From positions 1 through 64,000 of the forward strand of contig JFBG01000038.1 in the NCBI GenBank assembly GCA_000583135.1: a stretch of 64,000 nucleotides of DNA, given 5' to 3'. This DNA comes from Thioalkalivibrio sp. HK1 (GTDB lineage: Bacteria > Pseudomonadota > Gammaproteobacteria > HK1). The notes under the pieces are model-generated. The model ran no database searches. It had not been told where the DNA came from and saw only the letters and a list, made by a program, of their open reading frames with translations. Numbering within the stretch: position 1 is the stretch's first letter; every line of letters begins with the position of its first letter. Shown in pieces: positions 1-7,528 of this stretch. The position numbers and the translations under genes were made by a program.

Positions 1-653
1 CGCGGGCGGTGGTATTTGAAGCTGCGGCCGACCCGCCGCACCTTGTTGGCCAGCAACGCCGAGGCCAGGGTATCTCCCCGATAGCCGCCGTACTCGATCC
101 CGTCGAAGAAAAAGCGTAGCGGAGCCGTGCGATCGATCCGGCCTCCCGAGGCGGCGCGGCATGGCTGTTCGAGGGCGGGCTTCGATGGTGCGGGCGAGCG
201 GGGCGATTGGCGCAGCGCGCGCGCTCGCTCCTTCGCATTAATAATTGTCGAGGGCGCATCCGCTTTCGAACGCCCCTTATCTGCATCTGCAATTCGATCT
301 GCGACCGGCGCATCGGCGTCCGGCGCGCCGCTCCCGGACATCTCGAAGCGCATGAGCGCCGGATTCGAATCGGCGGCGAGGGGCTCGCCCGGCTCCGGCC
401 CCGAAGGTGCGGTGGCACGGATACGATGGGTCAGCGTATCGCGCTCGACCATCAACCACCGGCGACAACCGGAGCGATGCTGCCACCATTCCCGGTGCGC
501 CCCGCAAGGGTTTTCCCGCAGGTAAATATGATCGAGCCATTCGCTTTCACGGATCGCATCGGGGTCGGCGGGACGCACGACCGTGGCATCCCCGCCGTAA
601 ACGAATTCCGTTTGCGCCCTGGGTCCGCACCAAGGACAATGGATCAACAACAC
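1..653 (-). CDS. Sarcosine oxidase delta-alpha fusion (partial, runs off the left edge)
   Basis: This frame has no stop from the proposed GTG start at 653 down to base 1. The first ~80 residues match the sarcosine oxidase delta subunit. With this start, Cys6, Cys9, His59 and Cys63 fall exactly where the family's zinc ligands lie (LLIHCPWC, QHRSGCRRW), followed by VERDTLTHRI. Residues ~80-168 form a low-complexity linker rich in Ala, Asp, Pro and Ser. From ~170 the protein matches the start of the alpha subunit (GGRIDRTAPLRFFFDG, then DTLASALLANKV and VGRSFKYHRP). Delta and alpha are normally separate genes of the heterotetrameric enzyme that oxidises sarcosine to glycine and passes the one-carbon unit to folate. 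An AAGGG lies 9 bases before the GTG; ATG 692 is an alternative with poor spacing. SoxB lies upstream on the same strand. Gamma and most of alpha would be outside the window. Confidence 0.85.
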   Translation of the reverse strand, partial: MLLIHCPWCGPRAQTEFVYGGDATVVRPADPDAIRESEWLDHIYLRENPCGAHREWWQHRSGCRRWLMVERDTLTHRIRATAPSGPEPGEPLAADSNPALMRFEMSGSGAPDADAPVADRIADADKGRSKADAPSTIINAKERARALRQSPRSPAPSKPALEQPCRAASGGRIDRTAPLRFFFDGIEYGGYRGDTLASALLANKVRRVGRSFKYHRP

Positions 654-856
654 GAGGGAACGCCCTTTCGATGATTTTTCGCCGACATCCATCCACCCTT
701 TTATCGATATTCGAAGCGTCGATGATCGTTGATGATCGAGGCCCTGGCTTCGAAAGCCTTCGATACCCCGACAATCGCCTGACCTGCCGCCTTCGACGAA
801 TCCGAGATTCCGCTATGGCGAAGGATCCTAATCCAATCCAACCCCCGGAGAAGCAC

Positions 857-1159
857 ATGCTCGAAGACGAGGCGGTCAAAGGCATCATCGAACATCTCAA
901 CGATGATCATGCAGATGCGGTCTTGCTTTATGTGCGCGCCTTCGCCGGACATGATGCGGCGACATCGGCGTATATCGTGAACTTCGACGAAAAGGGGATG
1001 GGCATCGCTTTTATCGAAAACGACAAAGAAGCGTCTTGCCGAATCGATTTCGAAAAGCCGCTCGCCCACGCCGGCGAAGCACGCCGGGTATTGGTGGACA
1101 TGGTCGGCAAGGCCCGCAAAAGACTCGGCGAGCCGACCCCGAACGAAGGGCATGGGTGA
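857..1159 (+). CDS. DUF2470-domain protein (HugZ C-terminal-like)
   Basis: This is a 100-residue soluble protein. The N-terminal stretch IIEHLNDDHADAVLLYVRAF followed by FDEKGMGIAF is the DUF2470 signature. In the HugZ/HutZ haem-utilisation family this domain normally forms the C-terminal part of the split-barrel enzyme and carries haem-binding His residues. Here it stands alone on the plus strand, facing the minus-strand gene that encodes the matching N-terminal barrel, with 135 bases between the stops. I chose ATG 857 because GGAG lies 6 bases upstream; ATG 815 is in frame but has no ribosome site. A role in haem or flavin binding is inferred from the family. Confidence 0.75.
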   Translation: MLEDEAVKGIIEHLNDDHADAVLLYVRAFAGHDAATSAYIVNFDEKGMGIAFIENDKEASCRIDFEKPLAHAGEARRVLVDMVGKARKRLGEPTPNEGHG

Positions 1160-1294
1160 GATCGCCTTTGTCGAGGCGCTTGCCGAAGCCACCCTCGACT
1201 TTTGCGATCATCTTAGAACCGATGGAGGATCGAAGGCTCCGATACGAGCGAGCGACAGGAGATACACCCCGCGCGATCGCTCTTGGGATAACGA

Positions 1295-1834
1295 TCAATC
1301 CTCTTCCAAAGGATCCTTGCTATCCCGGCGACGGACAGGACCGTCGAGATGCCGCAGCCCGCCTTCCTTTGCGTCGTCGATCTCGAAGGCCTTGGCGAAA
1401 CCGGCGACGAAGGTGCCCTTGCCGGGCACCAACCTCACCAAGTGGAAATCGGTCAGAGAACGCAGCATATCGATGAGATCGCCGAAGCGATCCCCAAACC
1501 GATCGAGGATGCGCTCGAACTCTTCCGATCCGCGCTCGATCTCCTCGCAGCGACAGCGAAAAGTGGCACGCTTGCGAGCGAATGGATGAGCCGCATCGCC
1601 CTCGTTTTCTATGAACAAAATATCGGCCATGCCGCGCTCGATCAGGTTGGCGGTATGCGCCGATAGATCGCTGACATAGACATAGTAGTTGCCGGCATCC
1701 TCGACATAAGGGGCATAGCTCGCATCGGGCTGTCCTTCTGCGTTGACGGTGGCCATCAACAGGGTTCGAAATCCTTGTCGCAGTGCCTGCATTCGGGATT
1801 GCATTTCATCGAGATCGACGGATTTCTCGCTCAT
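1295..1834 (-). CDS. HugZ/HutZ-like pyridoxamine 5'-phosphate oxidase-fold protein
   Basis: This 179-residue single-domain flavin/haem split-barrel protein has the family pattern: GFRTLLMATVNAEGQPDASY near residues 15-35, then ADILFIENEGDAAHPFARKR (~68-88), and close to the C-terminus LVPGKGTFVAGFAKAFEI. These features place it with the HugZ/HutZ haem-utilisation branch rather than true PdxH. It lacks the usual C-terminal DUF2470 segment, which is encoded separately at 857-1159 on the other strand. The gene lies between soxB and the sox delta-alpha gene on the same strand and may be co-transcribed with them. ATG 1834 is used; the upstream ribosome site is weak. It may bind haem or flavin; the substrate is unknown. 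Confidence 0.75.
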   Translation of the reverse strand: MSEKSVDLDEMQSRMQALRQGFRTLLMATVNAEGQPDASYAPYVEDAGNYYVYVSDLSAHTANLIERGMADILFIENEGDAAHPFARKRATFRCRCEEIERGSEEFERILDRFGDRFGDLIDMLRSLTDFHLVRLVPGKGTFVAGFAKAFEIDDAKEGGLRHLDGPVRRRDSKDPLEED

Positions 1835-1988
1835 GGATCGTTCTTTGCCGGTTTTTGGTACATGATTTTGGGTACATGACGATAGGGAGTTGCGTGTGCC
1901 CGCGCCCTGCCCTCCCCTGCCGCCATTATGAAGCGGGATCCAAGCGGGGCGACTCGGAATCGAAAAAACCCTGCGGGATCTTGCGATG

Positions 1989-3251
1989 CTAATGCAGCCA
2001 AGGGCTCGCCCCGACACCCTTTTCATCCAATACGGTGCCGCGATGAAAACGCTCCAAGGTAAAGGGAGCGTTCAGCGGATGCGGCTCGTCATTGGCGATG
2101 GTCCAAGCGAAACACCAACCCGATCCCGGGGTCGCCTTGAAGCCGCCGTAGCACCATCCACCGTTGAGATACAAACCCTCGATGGGGAGTTTGCCGATGA
2201 TCGGGCTCCCGTCCATCGTCATATCCATCACCCCGCCCCATGTGCGCATCATCCGCAAACGCCCCAAGAAAGGAAAGTGCGTGATCGCACCTTGGACGAC
2301 CTGCTCGAGAGCGGGCAAATTGCCGCGGCGAGCGTAGGAGTTATAAAAATCCAGATCGCCGCCGATGAGAATCTCGCCCTTGTCGGTCTGACTGATATAG
2401 ACATGCGTGGCTCCGGAAGTCACCACCGTATCCAGCACCGGTTTGACCGGTTCGGTGACCATCGCCTGCAAGACATGGGATTCGATCGGCAAACGAATAC
2501 CGGCCATCGCCGCCACCTGCGATGTGTGACCGGCGACCGCGATACCCACCTTGGGAGCGGCGATGAAGCCCTTGGTGGTCTCGACGCCGAGCACCGAGCC
2601 GGACTGCGTGCGAATGCCGACGACCTCGCAGTTTTGGATGATGTCGACGCCATGGGCGCTTGCGGCGCGCGCGAACCCCCAAGCCACGGCATCGTGGCGA
2701 GCGGTCCCTCCGCGCGGCTGCATCAACCCCCCGTTGACGGGAAAGCGGGCGCAAGGCGAGCAGTCCAGCAAAGGAACCATCGCTTGCACCTCATCTTTGG
2801 ATAGCCACCTCGCATCGATTCCGTTCAAGCGCATGGCATTGCCGCGACGATGCGCGGCATCGACCTGAGCATCGTTATGGGTCAGATTCAACACCGCCCG
2901 CTGGCTGAACATCACGTTGTAGTTCAGCTCCGAAGACAAGCCCTCCCACAACTTGAGCGAGTGTTCGTAGAAATGCGCGTTGGCATCGAGGAGGTAGTTC
3001 GAGCGCACGATGGTGGTATTGCGACCGGTATTGCCGCCCCCGAGCCAACCCTTTTCCACGACCGCGACCCGAGTGATACCGTGCAGGCTCGCCAAGTAAT
3101 AGGCCGTGGCCAAGCCGTGCCCGCCACCGCCGATGATCACCGCATCGTAGCGATCTTCGGGTTCGGGGCTACGCCAAGCCCGAGACCAATGGCGGTGGTA
3201 GCCGAAGGCATTCCTCAGCAAAGAAAAGATCGAATATCGCGCGGGTTTCAC
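1989..3251 (-). CDS. soxB: Sarcosine oxidase beta subunit
   Basis: This 420-residue protein is the FAD-containing catalytic subunit of heterotetrameric sarcosine oxidase. It begins with the typical FSLLRNAFGYHRHW lead-in. The dinucleotide-binding motif VIIGGGGHGLATAYYLA is at residues 38-54, followed by WLGGGNTGRNTTIVRSNYL. His186 in RGGTARHDAVAWGF corresponds to the residue that carries covalent FMN in characterised SoxB. The C-terminal stretch NGGWCYGGFKATPGSG closes the flavin site. Length and order fit the family. It is the first gene of a minus-strand group continuing into the HugZ-like gene and the delta-alpha fusion. With the Rieske oxygenase and dimethylglycine dehydrogenase-like genes nearby, it would perform the last demethylation, sarcosine to glycine. 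Confidence 0.93.
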   Translation of the reverse strand: MKPARYSIFSLLRNAFGYHRHWSRAWRSPEPEDRYDAVIIGGGGHGLATAYYLASLHGITRVAVVEKGWLGGGNTGRNTTIVRSNYLLDANAHFYEHSLKLWEGLSSELNYNVMFSQRAVLNLTHNDAQVDAAHRRGNAMRLNGIDARWLSKDEVQAMVPLLDCSPCARFPVNGGLMQPRGGTARHDAVAWGFARAASAHGVDIIQNCEVVGIRTQSGSVLGVETTKGFIAAPKVGIAVAGHTSQVAAMAGIRLPIESHVLQAMVTEPVKPVLDTVVTSGATHVYISQTDKGEILIGGDLDFYNSYARRGNLPALEQVVQGAITHFPFLGRLRMMRTWGGVMDMTMDGSPIIGKLPIEGLYLNGGWCYGGFKATPGSGWCFAWTIANDEPHPLNAPFTLERFHRGTVLDEKGVGASPWLH

Positions 3252-3643
3252 GGCAAGGCGGATTCTTGGGTAGAGGTGATCGTTGCAAAGCGGTGAAGGC
3301 GGACGATGGCTAAATCTTCGAACGGCGAACGCCCCGTCGAAGGAGTGGATCGCAAGCGAACGGGACTATACACCGGCACTTCGAAAAGCGCCCACGAAAA
3401 GCGAGATGGATCGGAGAAACATGAATCGGAGAAAATCGGCGCATAATAGTTGCGATGCACGCCTTTTTGCGGCGAACGCTTTTTCGAGCGCCTCCTCGTG
3501 ATTTCGGCCGCAAAAAGCCCGAATTCGAAAAGACCGGCTTTGCACCGATCAAAGCCCCAACGAAAAGCCGAATCGGTACGAGAGCCTTGGCTTCGATACC
3601 GACCTCGCCGCCTCGGCGGCATCGAGATCAGGAGAAAGTGAAG
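3252..3643. other. Divergent intergenic region between soxB and the binding-protein gene
   Basis: This 392-base stretch separates two divergent transcription units and must hold promoters for both. A CATAAT hexamer at 3442-3447 is a possible minus-10 element for the rightward operon, but I see no convincing minus-35 partner. Frames open here have no ribosome sites and no recognisable motifs. Confidence 0.4.
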
Positions 3644-4678
3644 ATGAAACTGAAAGCCCTCGTCGCCGCCGCGACATCCTTGATAGCCATCGACGTTCTC
3701 GCCGAACAAGTGACGATCGCCTCTTGGGGCGGATCCTATCAAGAGGCCCAGAGCAAGGCTCTGTTCGAACCCGCCGCCGCCAAGACCGGCATCGAAGTCA
3801 AACAGGAGACCTACGGCGGGATGTCGGATATCAGATTGCAAGTCTCCTCGGGGAAGGTAACCCTCGATATCGTTGCCAGCGGTTCGGGTTCCGCCGCCCG
3901 AGCCGCCGCCGAAGGGTTGCTCGAAACGCTGGACTATCAGGTGATCGATGTCTCGACCTTCTACCCGAATCTCTACACCGACCACTGCGTCGGCGGGGAT
4001 GTCTTCTCGACCGTCTATGCTTGGAATACCGACACCTACGGCGAAAACGGCCCGCAAAGCTGGATGGATTTCTTCGATGTCGAGAAATTCCCCGGCAAAC
4101 GCGCCTACCGGGGCAAAGTGGCGGGGGCCTTGGAGCCGGCGTTGATGGCCGACGGAGTGGCCCCCGAGGATGTCTACGAGATGCTTGACTCGGAAGCCGG
4201 TATCGAACGCGCCATCGACAAGATCCGCTCGCTTCGCCCCCATATCGATGTCTTTTGGACCTCCGGAGCCCAACACGCCCAGCTGATGAAAGACGGCGAA
4301 GTCGACATGACCACCGGCTGGAACGGTCGTTTCGACAATGCCGCCAAGGACGGGGCGAAGGTCATGTACGGCTTCAAGCAGGCCTTGCTCGACTACGACT
4401 GCTTCGCGATCCCCAAAGGAGCCCCCAACAAAGACACGGCGATGCGGTTCTTGTCCGAGATTTCCAAAGCCGAGTACCAAGACGATCTGCCGAAGTACAT
4501 CACCTACGGCCCGACCAACCGCGCCGCCTACGAAACCGGCGAGATCGATGCGCAAACCGCGGCCTCCCTTCCTTCTTCGCCGGCCAACGCCGCCATGCAG
4601 CTGCCGGTCTCGCTCGAGTGGTACGCCAAATGGGAGACCATCGCCGAGGAGATGTACGCGGAAATGCTGACCGAATGA
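3644..4678 (+). CDS. Periplasmic binding protein, spermidine/putrescine (PotD/PotF) family
   Basis: This is a 344-residue exported solute-binding protein. ATG 3644 is preceded by AGGAG with 9-base spacing. Residues 1-20 (MKLKALVAAATSLIAIDVLA) are a Sec signal peptide. The mature N-terminus EQVTIASWGGSYQEAQSKAL is typical of the PotD-like group, as are ETYGGMSDIRLQV and SWMDFFDVEKFPGKRAYRG. Relatives bind polyamines, but members beside amine oxidases often bind betaines or other amines. It starts an operon with the ATPase at 4859 and the hydratase at 6048. The permeases lie 7.7 kb away beside a dimethylglycine dehydrogenase-like gene, so a methylated amine is a plausible ligand. Two hairpins follow the stop codon. 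Confidence 0.88.
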   Translation: MKLKALVAAATSLIAIDVLAEQVTIASWGGSYQEAQSKALFEPAAAKTGIEVKQETYGGMSDIRLQVSSGKVTLDIVASGSGSAARAAAEGLLETLDYQVIDVSTFYPNLYTDHCVGGDVFSTVYAWNTDTYGENGPQSWMDFFDVEKFPGKRAYRGKVAGALEPALMADGVAPEDVYEMLDSEAGIERAIDKIRSLRPHIDVFWTSGAQHAQLMKDGEVDMTTGWNGRFDNAAKDGAKVMYGFKQALLDYDCFAIPKGAPNKDTAMRFLSEISKAEYQDDLPKYITYGPTNRAAYETGEIDAQTAASLPSSPANAAMQLPVSLEWYAKWETIAEEMYAEMLTE

Positions 4679-4697
4679 CGATAACGCCCTAAGGAAG

Positions 4698-4718
4698 GGC
4701 GGGCCGAAAGAGCCCGCC
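4698..4718 (+). terminator. Hairpin after the binding-protein gene (7-bp stem)
   Basis: GGCGGGC at 4698-4704 pairs perfectly with GCCCGCC at 4712-4718 around a 7-base loop. It begins 20 bases after the stop of the binding-protein gene and has no T-run. It is more likely an mRNA-stabilising or attenuating structure than a full terminator. Confidence 0.5.
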
Positions 4719-4721
4719 GAA

Positions 4722-4765
4722 AAGGATCAAGCCGACGGGTGTCGATACCCGTCGGTTTGATCCTT
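4722..4765 (+). terminator. Long 19-bp stem hairpin between binding protein and ATPase
   Basis: Bases 4722-4740 and 4747-4765 form a 19-bp inverted repeat with one mismatch that would be a G-U pair in RNA. The loop is 6 bases. It sits directly after the hairpin at 4698-4718. Such structures between a binding-protein gene and its ATPase gene commonly protect the upstream message and reduce downstream expression. There is no T-run. Confidence 0.6.
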
Positions 4766-4858
4766 CGCTTGCCCCTTCGAATCGCGCCTTGCATCTTGCC
4801 CCTTGGGCTGCGATTCATGGATTCGCCGATCCCGATCACGCATCGAACGACGCGCCGC

Positions 4859-6004
4859 ATGCCAAATCCCCAAGAAGCGCTGCCGATCACGGTGCGCAAC
4901 ATCACCAAGACCTACGGATCGCTCCATGCGCTCGATGATGTCTCGATCGACATCGAAAGCGGTGAATTCCTGACCCTGCTCGGTCCTTCCGGATCCGGGA
5001 AGACCACGCTCTTGATGGTGCTTGCAGGATTCACCCGTCCCGATTGCGGCAGCCTGAAATTCGGCGAGGACGAGGTGATCCGCACTCCGCCTCATCTGCG
5101 CAATGTGGGAATGACCTTTCAAAGCTACGCCCTTTTCCCCCATAAGAGCGTTGCGGGCAATATCGGATATCCCTTGCGCATTCGCAAGGTCCCCAAAGCC
5201 GAGGCCCGCTTGCGGATCGAGCGCGCATTGGAGACCGTCCGCTTGGAGGGGCTCGCAGATCGTCGTATCGATCAGCTCTCCGGCGGGCAAAAACAACGGG
5301 TTGCGGTGGCGCGGGCGATCGTCTTCGAACCCCGCATCTTGTTGATGGACGAGCCTCTATCGGCGCTCGATAAAAAACTGCGGGATCAGATGCAGATCGA
5401 ACTGCGCCACCTGCATGGGAAATTGGGGATGACCACCGTCTACGTCACCCATGACCAGCGCGAGGCGCTGACGATGTCGGATCGCATCGCGGTGATCAAC
5501 AAAGGCAAGATCATGCAGCTGGCGAGCCCGCGCGATATCTACGAAAGACCCGCCAATCGCTTCGTGGCCGATTTCATCGGCGAATCGACCTTTTTGGAGG
5601 TCATCCGCAAAGGCGGGGATATCCTTTACGACGGTATGCCGCTCAAGATGGACAGCCCACCACCGAATGCCGAGCGATTGCTGCTGATGGTAAGGCCGGA
5701 GCGGATCGCTCTTGTCAATCACTCGACAACCGACTCGGGAAGGGGCTCGGCGGGCGATTCGGCGAACGGCTCGACAATCAAGACCGCCGACAAAGGCGCC
5801 AACCTCTTCTCCGCCACCGCCACCGAGGTCGTCTACCAAGGCGATAGCTACCTATTGCACGCAAGGCTGGCCAAGGGCGATTCGATCATCATGCGCGGCA
5901 TGATGCGCAGCACCGGAGCTTCGACCCTACCGACGGTCGGCGATCGCATCACCTTGAGTCTGGCCCCCGAAGATACGATCCTGATCGATGCCGCCGATGA
6001 ATGA
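4859..6004 (+). CDS. ABC transporter ATPase, PotA family
   Basis: This 381-residue cytoplasmic ATPase powers the polyamine-type importer. Walker A GPSGSGKTT is at residues ~42-50. The Q-loop follows in TFQSYALFPHKSVAGNI, the signature is LSGGQKQRVAVARAI, Walker B is LLMDEPLSALD, and the switch His is in YVTHDQREAL. A C-terminal TOBE-like regulatory part contains VRPERIAL, and the serine/glycine-rich insert after it (around NHSTTDSG) is unusual. ATG 4859 and ATG 4817 are both possible, neither with a strong ribosome site; 4859 gives the usual short lead-in. It lies between the binding protein and the hydratase. The permeases are at 12340-14088. Confidence 0.9.
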   Translation: MPNPQEALPITVRNITKTYGSLHALDDVSIDIESGEFLTLLGPSGSGKTTLLMVLAGFTRPDCGSLKFGEDEVIRTPPHLRNVGMTFQSYALFPHKSVAGNIGYPLRIRKVPKAEARLRIERALETVRLEGLADRRIDQLSGGQKQRVAVARAIVFEPRILLMDEPLSALDKKLRDQMQIELRHLHGKLGMTTVYVTHDQREALTMSDRIAVINKGKIMQLASPRDIYERPANRFVADFIGESTFLEVIRKGGDILYDGMPLKMDSPPPNAERLLLMVRPERIALVNHSTTDSGRGSAGDSANGSTIKTADKGANLFSATATEVVYQGDSYLLHARLAKGDSIIMRGMMRSTGASTLPTVGDRITLSLAPEDTILIDAADE

Positions 6005-6047
6005 AGGGCGAGCCCGCCCTTTCACCTCGCCGAAGGAGTCCGATACG

Positions 6048-6839
6048 ATGTTCGATATCCATGATAGCGCCGAGTTCTTGCATAGCGCCCGCGTGCAACG
6101 ACGCGCGCTGGATTCGATCCCCCCGAAGTTGATACCCGAGTCGATCGATATCGGCTATCAGGTACAAGATGCGATGGTGAAACGGCTGTGCATATCGGAA
6201 AGGACATCCCCCGGGGGCTATAAAATCGCACTGACCAACCCCGTGGCGCAAACGATGCTCGGCATTCCCCATCCGGTATACGGCCGACTGCTTCGATCGC
6301 GTCTTTTGAAAGACCGAGCCGTCATTGCGGCAAAGGATTATGTCAGTCGCATCGTCGAGGCCGAATTCGCCTTCGAGATCGCGCTCGGCGTCCCGGCGAG
6401 CCACATCCCCTATACCGCCTCATCGATCAAGGATTACATCGGCGCCGTGCATCCGGCGATCGAGATCGCCGACAACCGCCTGCCGACATTGAACGATGTG
6501 AGCGCACAGATACTCGCCGCCGACAACGCCATCCACGGCTGCCTCGTCTTGGGCGAACCCGTCGAGGATTGGCAAGACATCGACCTCGCCACGACCGGGG
6601 TCACCCTCGAAGTCAACGAAAAAAAGATGCGCACCGGCACCGGCAAGAACGTGCTCGACCACCCCTTGAACGCCCTGGCTTGGCTCGCCGACATCCTGCC
6701 CGATTACGGGTTGGGCTTGAGCCCCGGCAACTACGTCACCACCGGCTTGGCCACCGATAGCCCCTACGAAGCCCAAGCCGGCGATCGCTTGCGCGCCACC
6801 TTCGAAGGCTTGGGCGAGGTCTCGATGCGCTTCGAGTGA
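6048..6839 (+). CDS. 2-keto-4-pentenoate hydratase / fumarylacetoacetate hydrolase-family protein
   Basis: This 263-residue protein matches the MhpD/HpcG-like hydratase fold: GYKIALTNPVAQTMLGIPHP near residues 60-80, then EAEFAFEIA (~106-114), which carries acidic metal ligands, followed by AVHPAIEIADNR and AADNAIHGCLVLG. Family members hydrate 2-hydroxypenta-2,4-dienoates in aromatic or catechol breakdown, or act on related 2-keto acids. No other meta-cleavage gene is nearby, so the substrate is unclear. AGGAG lies 9 bases before ATG 6048. It follows the ATPase by 43 bases and is probably in the same operon, so it may process the carbon skeleton of the imported compound. Confidence 0.82.
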   Translation: MFDIHDSAEFLHSARVQRRALDSIPPKLIPESIDIGYQVQDAMVKRLCISERTSPGGYKIALTNPVAQTMLGIPHPVYGRLLRSRLLKDRAVIAAKDYVSRIVEAEFAFEIALGVPASHIPYTASSIKDYIGAVHPAIEIADNRLPTLNDVSAQILAADNAIHGCLVLGEPVEDWQDIDLATTGVTLEVNEKKMRTGTGKNVLDHPLNALAWLADILPDYGLGLSPGNYVTTGLATDSPYEAQAGDRLRATFEGLGEVSMRFE

Positions 6840-7138
6840 ACAAAATTCGATTGCGAGTGATCTGACAACGTAAGATCGAAGTACCGAGTGCAAGGATAAG
6901 AATTCGCCTTGCGATACCGACTCATCAACGAAAAATCCACTCGGACACTTGGACAACACATCCAATCCTTTCGGGGACGTTACTCGCAGGGTTCATTTTC
7001 GCGCCCTGCAACGCACCTTGATAGCCTTAAAGCGCTGCACTTGCGATCTGCCCTCATTGCTTGGCTGGAAAAATCGAGCGTGAGACTAAAATAGGTACAT
7101 CCGTGAATATGACTGTTCAACTCCAAGAGGGATTCCCG

Positions 7139-7423
7139 ATGAGCGATCAGTACTCGATTTCCGAAGCACGCATCAGCCTCCCTCGAATCGTACGCGAAGC
7201 GGAAAATGGCCGACGGATCGAATTGACACGGCGGGGGAAGGTAGTTGCCGTGCTGACCGGCAAATCATCTGGTGATCGAACCATTGAGCGGCAACATCGC
7301 GGTTTCATGGAAGCGTACAATGACTTCGCACGAAGTGTCGATCTAGCTGAGTTGGATATCGACCCCGACGAAGTATTCGCCTGCGTGCGGGATCAATCCT
7401 CGGAGCGCGAGGTTAACCTATAA
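7139..7423 (+). CDS. Phd/YefM-type antitoxin (orphan)
   Basis: This 94-residue protein has the prevent-host-death pattern at its N-terminus: YSISEARISLPRIVREAENG, then RIELTRRGKVVAVL. Such proteins bind their own promoter and neutralise a cognate Doc, YoeB or PIN-type toxin through the C-terminal tail. GAGG lies 8 bases before ATG 7139. No toxin gene follows: the stop overlaps an ATAA where an ATGA toxin start would be expected, and the frame closes after about a dozen codons. It stands alone between the transporter operon and the convergent Rieske gene. Confidence 0.82.
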   Translation: MSDQYSISEARISLPRIVREAENGRRIELTRRGKVVAVLTGKSSGDRTIERQHRGFMEAYNDFARSVDLAELDIDPDEVFACVRDQSSEREVNL

Positions 7424-7458
7424 CAACAAAATTTCTTGGCCCCCGCCCCATCGTTGAA
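7420..7458 (+). pseudogene. Possible remnant of a toxin start after the antitoxin
   Basis: Directly overlapping the antitoxin stop, the frame from ATA 7420 reads ITTKFL and then diverges and stops at 7456-7458. PIN-type toxins paired with Phd antitoxins often start MTKFLLDTN with an overlapping ATGA. The resemblance covers only about six residues, so this is a tentative relic. Confidence 0.2.
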
Positions 7459-7528
7459 ACCCTCCTATCTTAGTTATATAAACCGTTCGGTCCATCCGAA
7501 TACTCTCCTTCCTTGAAGGAACGCAGGC

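Noticed and set aside
3248..4555. 435-residue minus-strand open frame opposite the binding-protein gene
   Set aside because: The plus-strand frame has a signal peptide, ribosome site and clear family match; the minus frame is its shadow.
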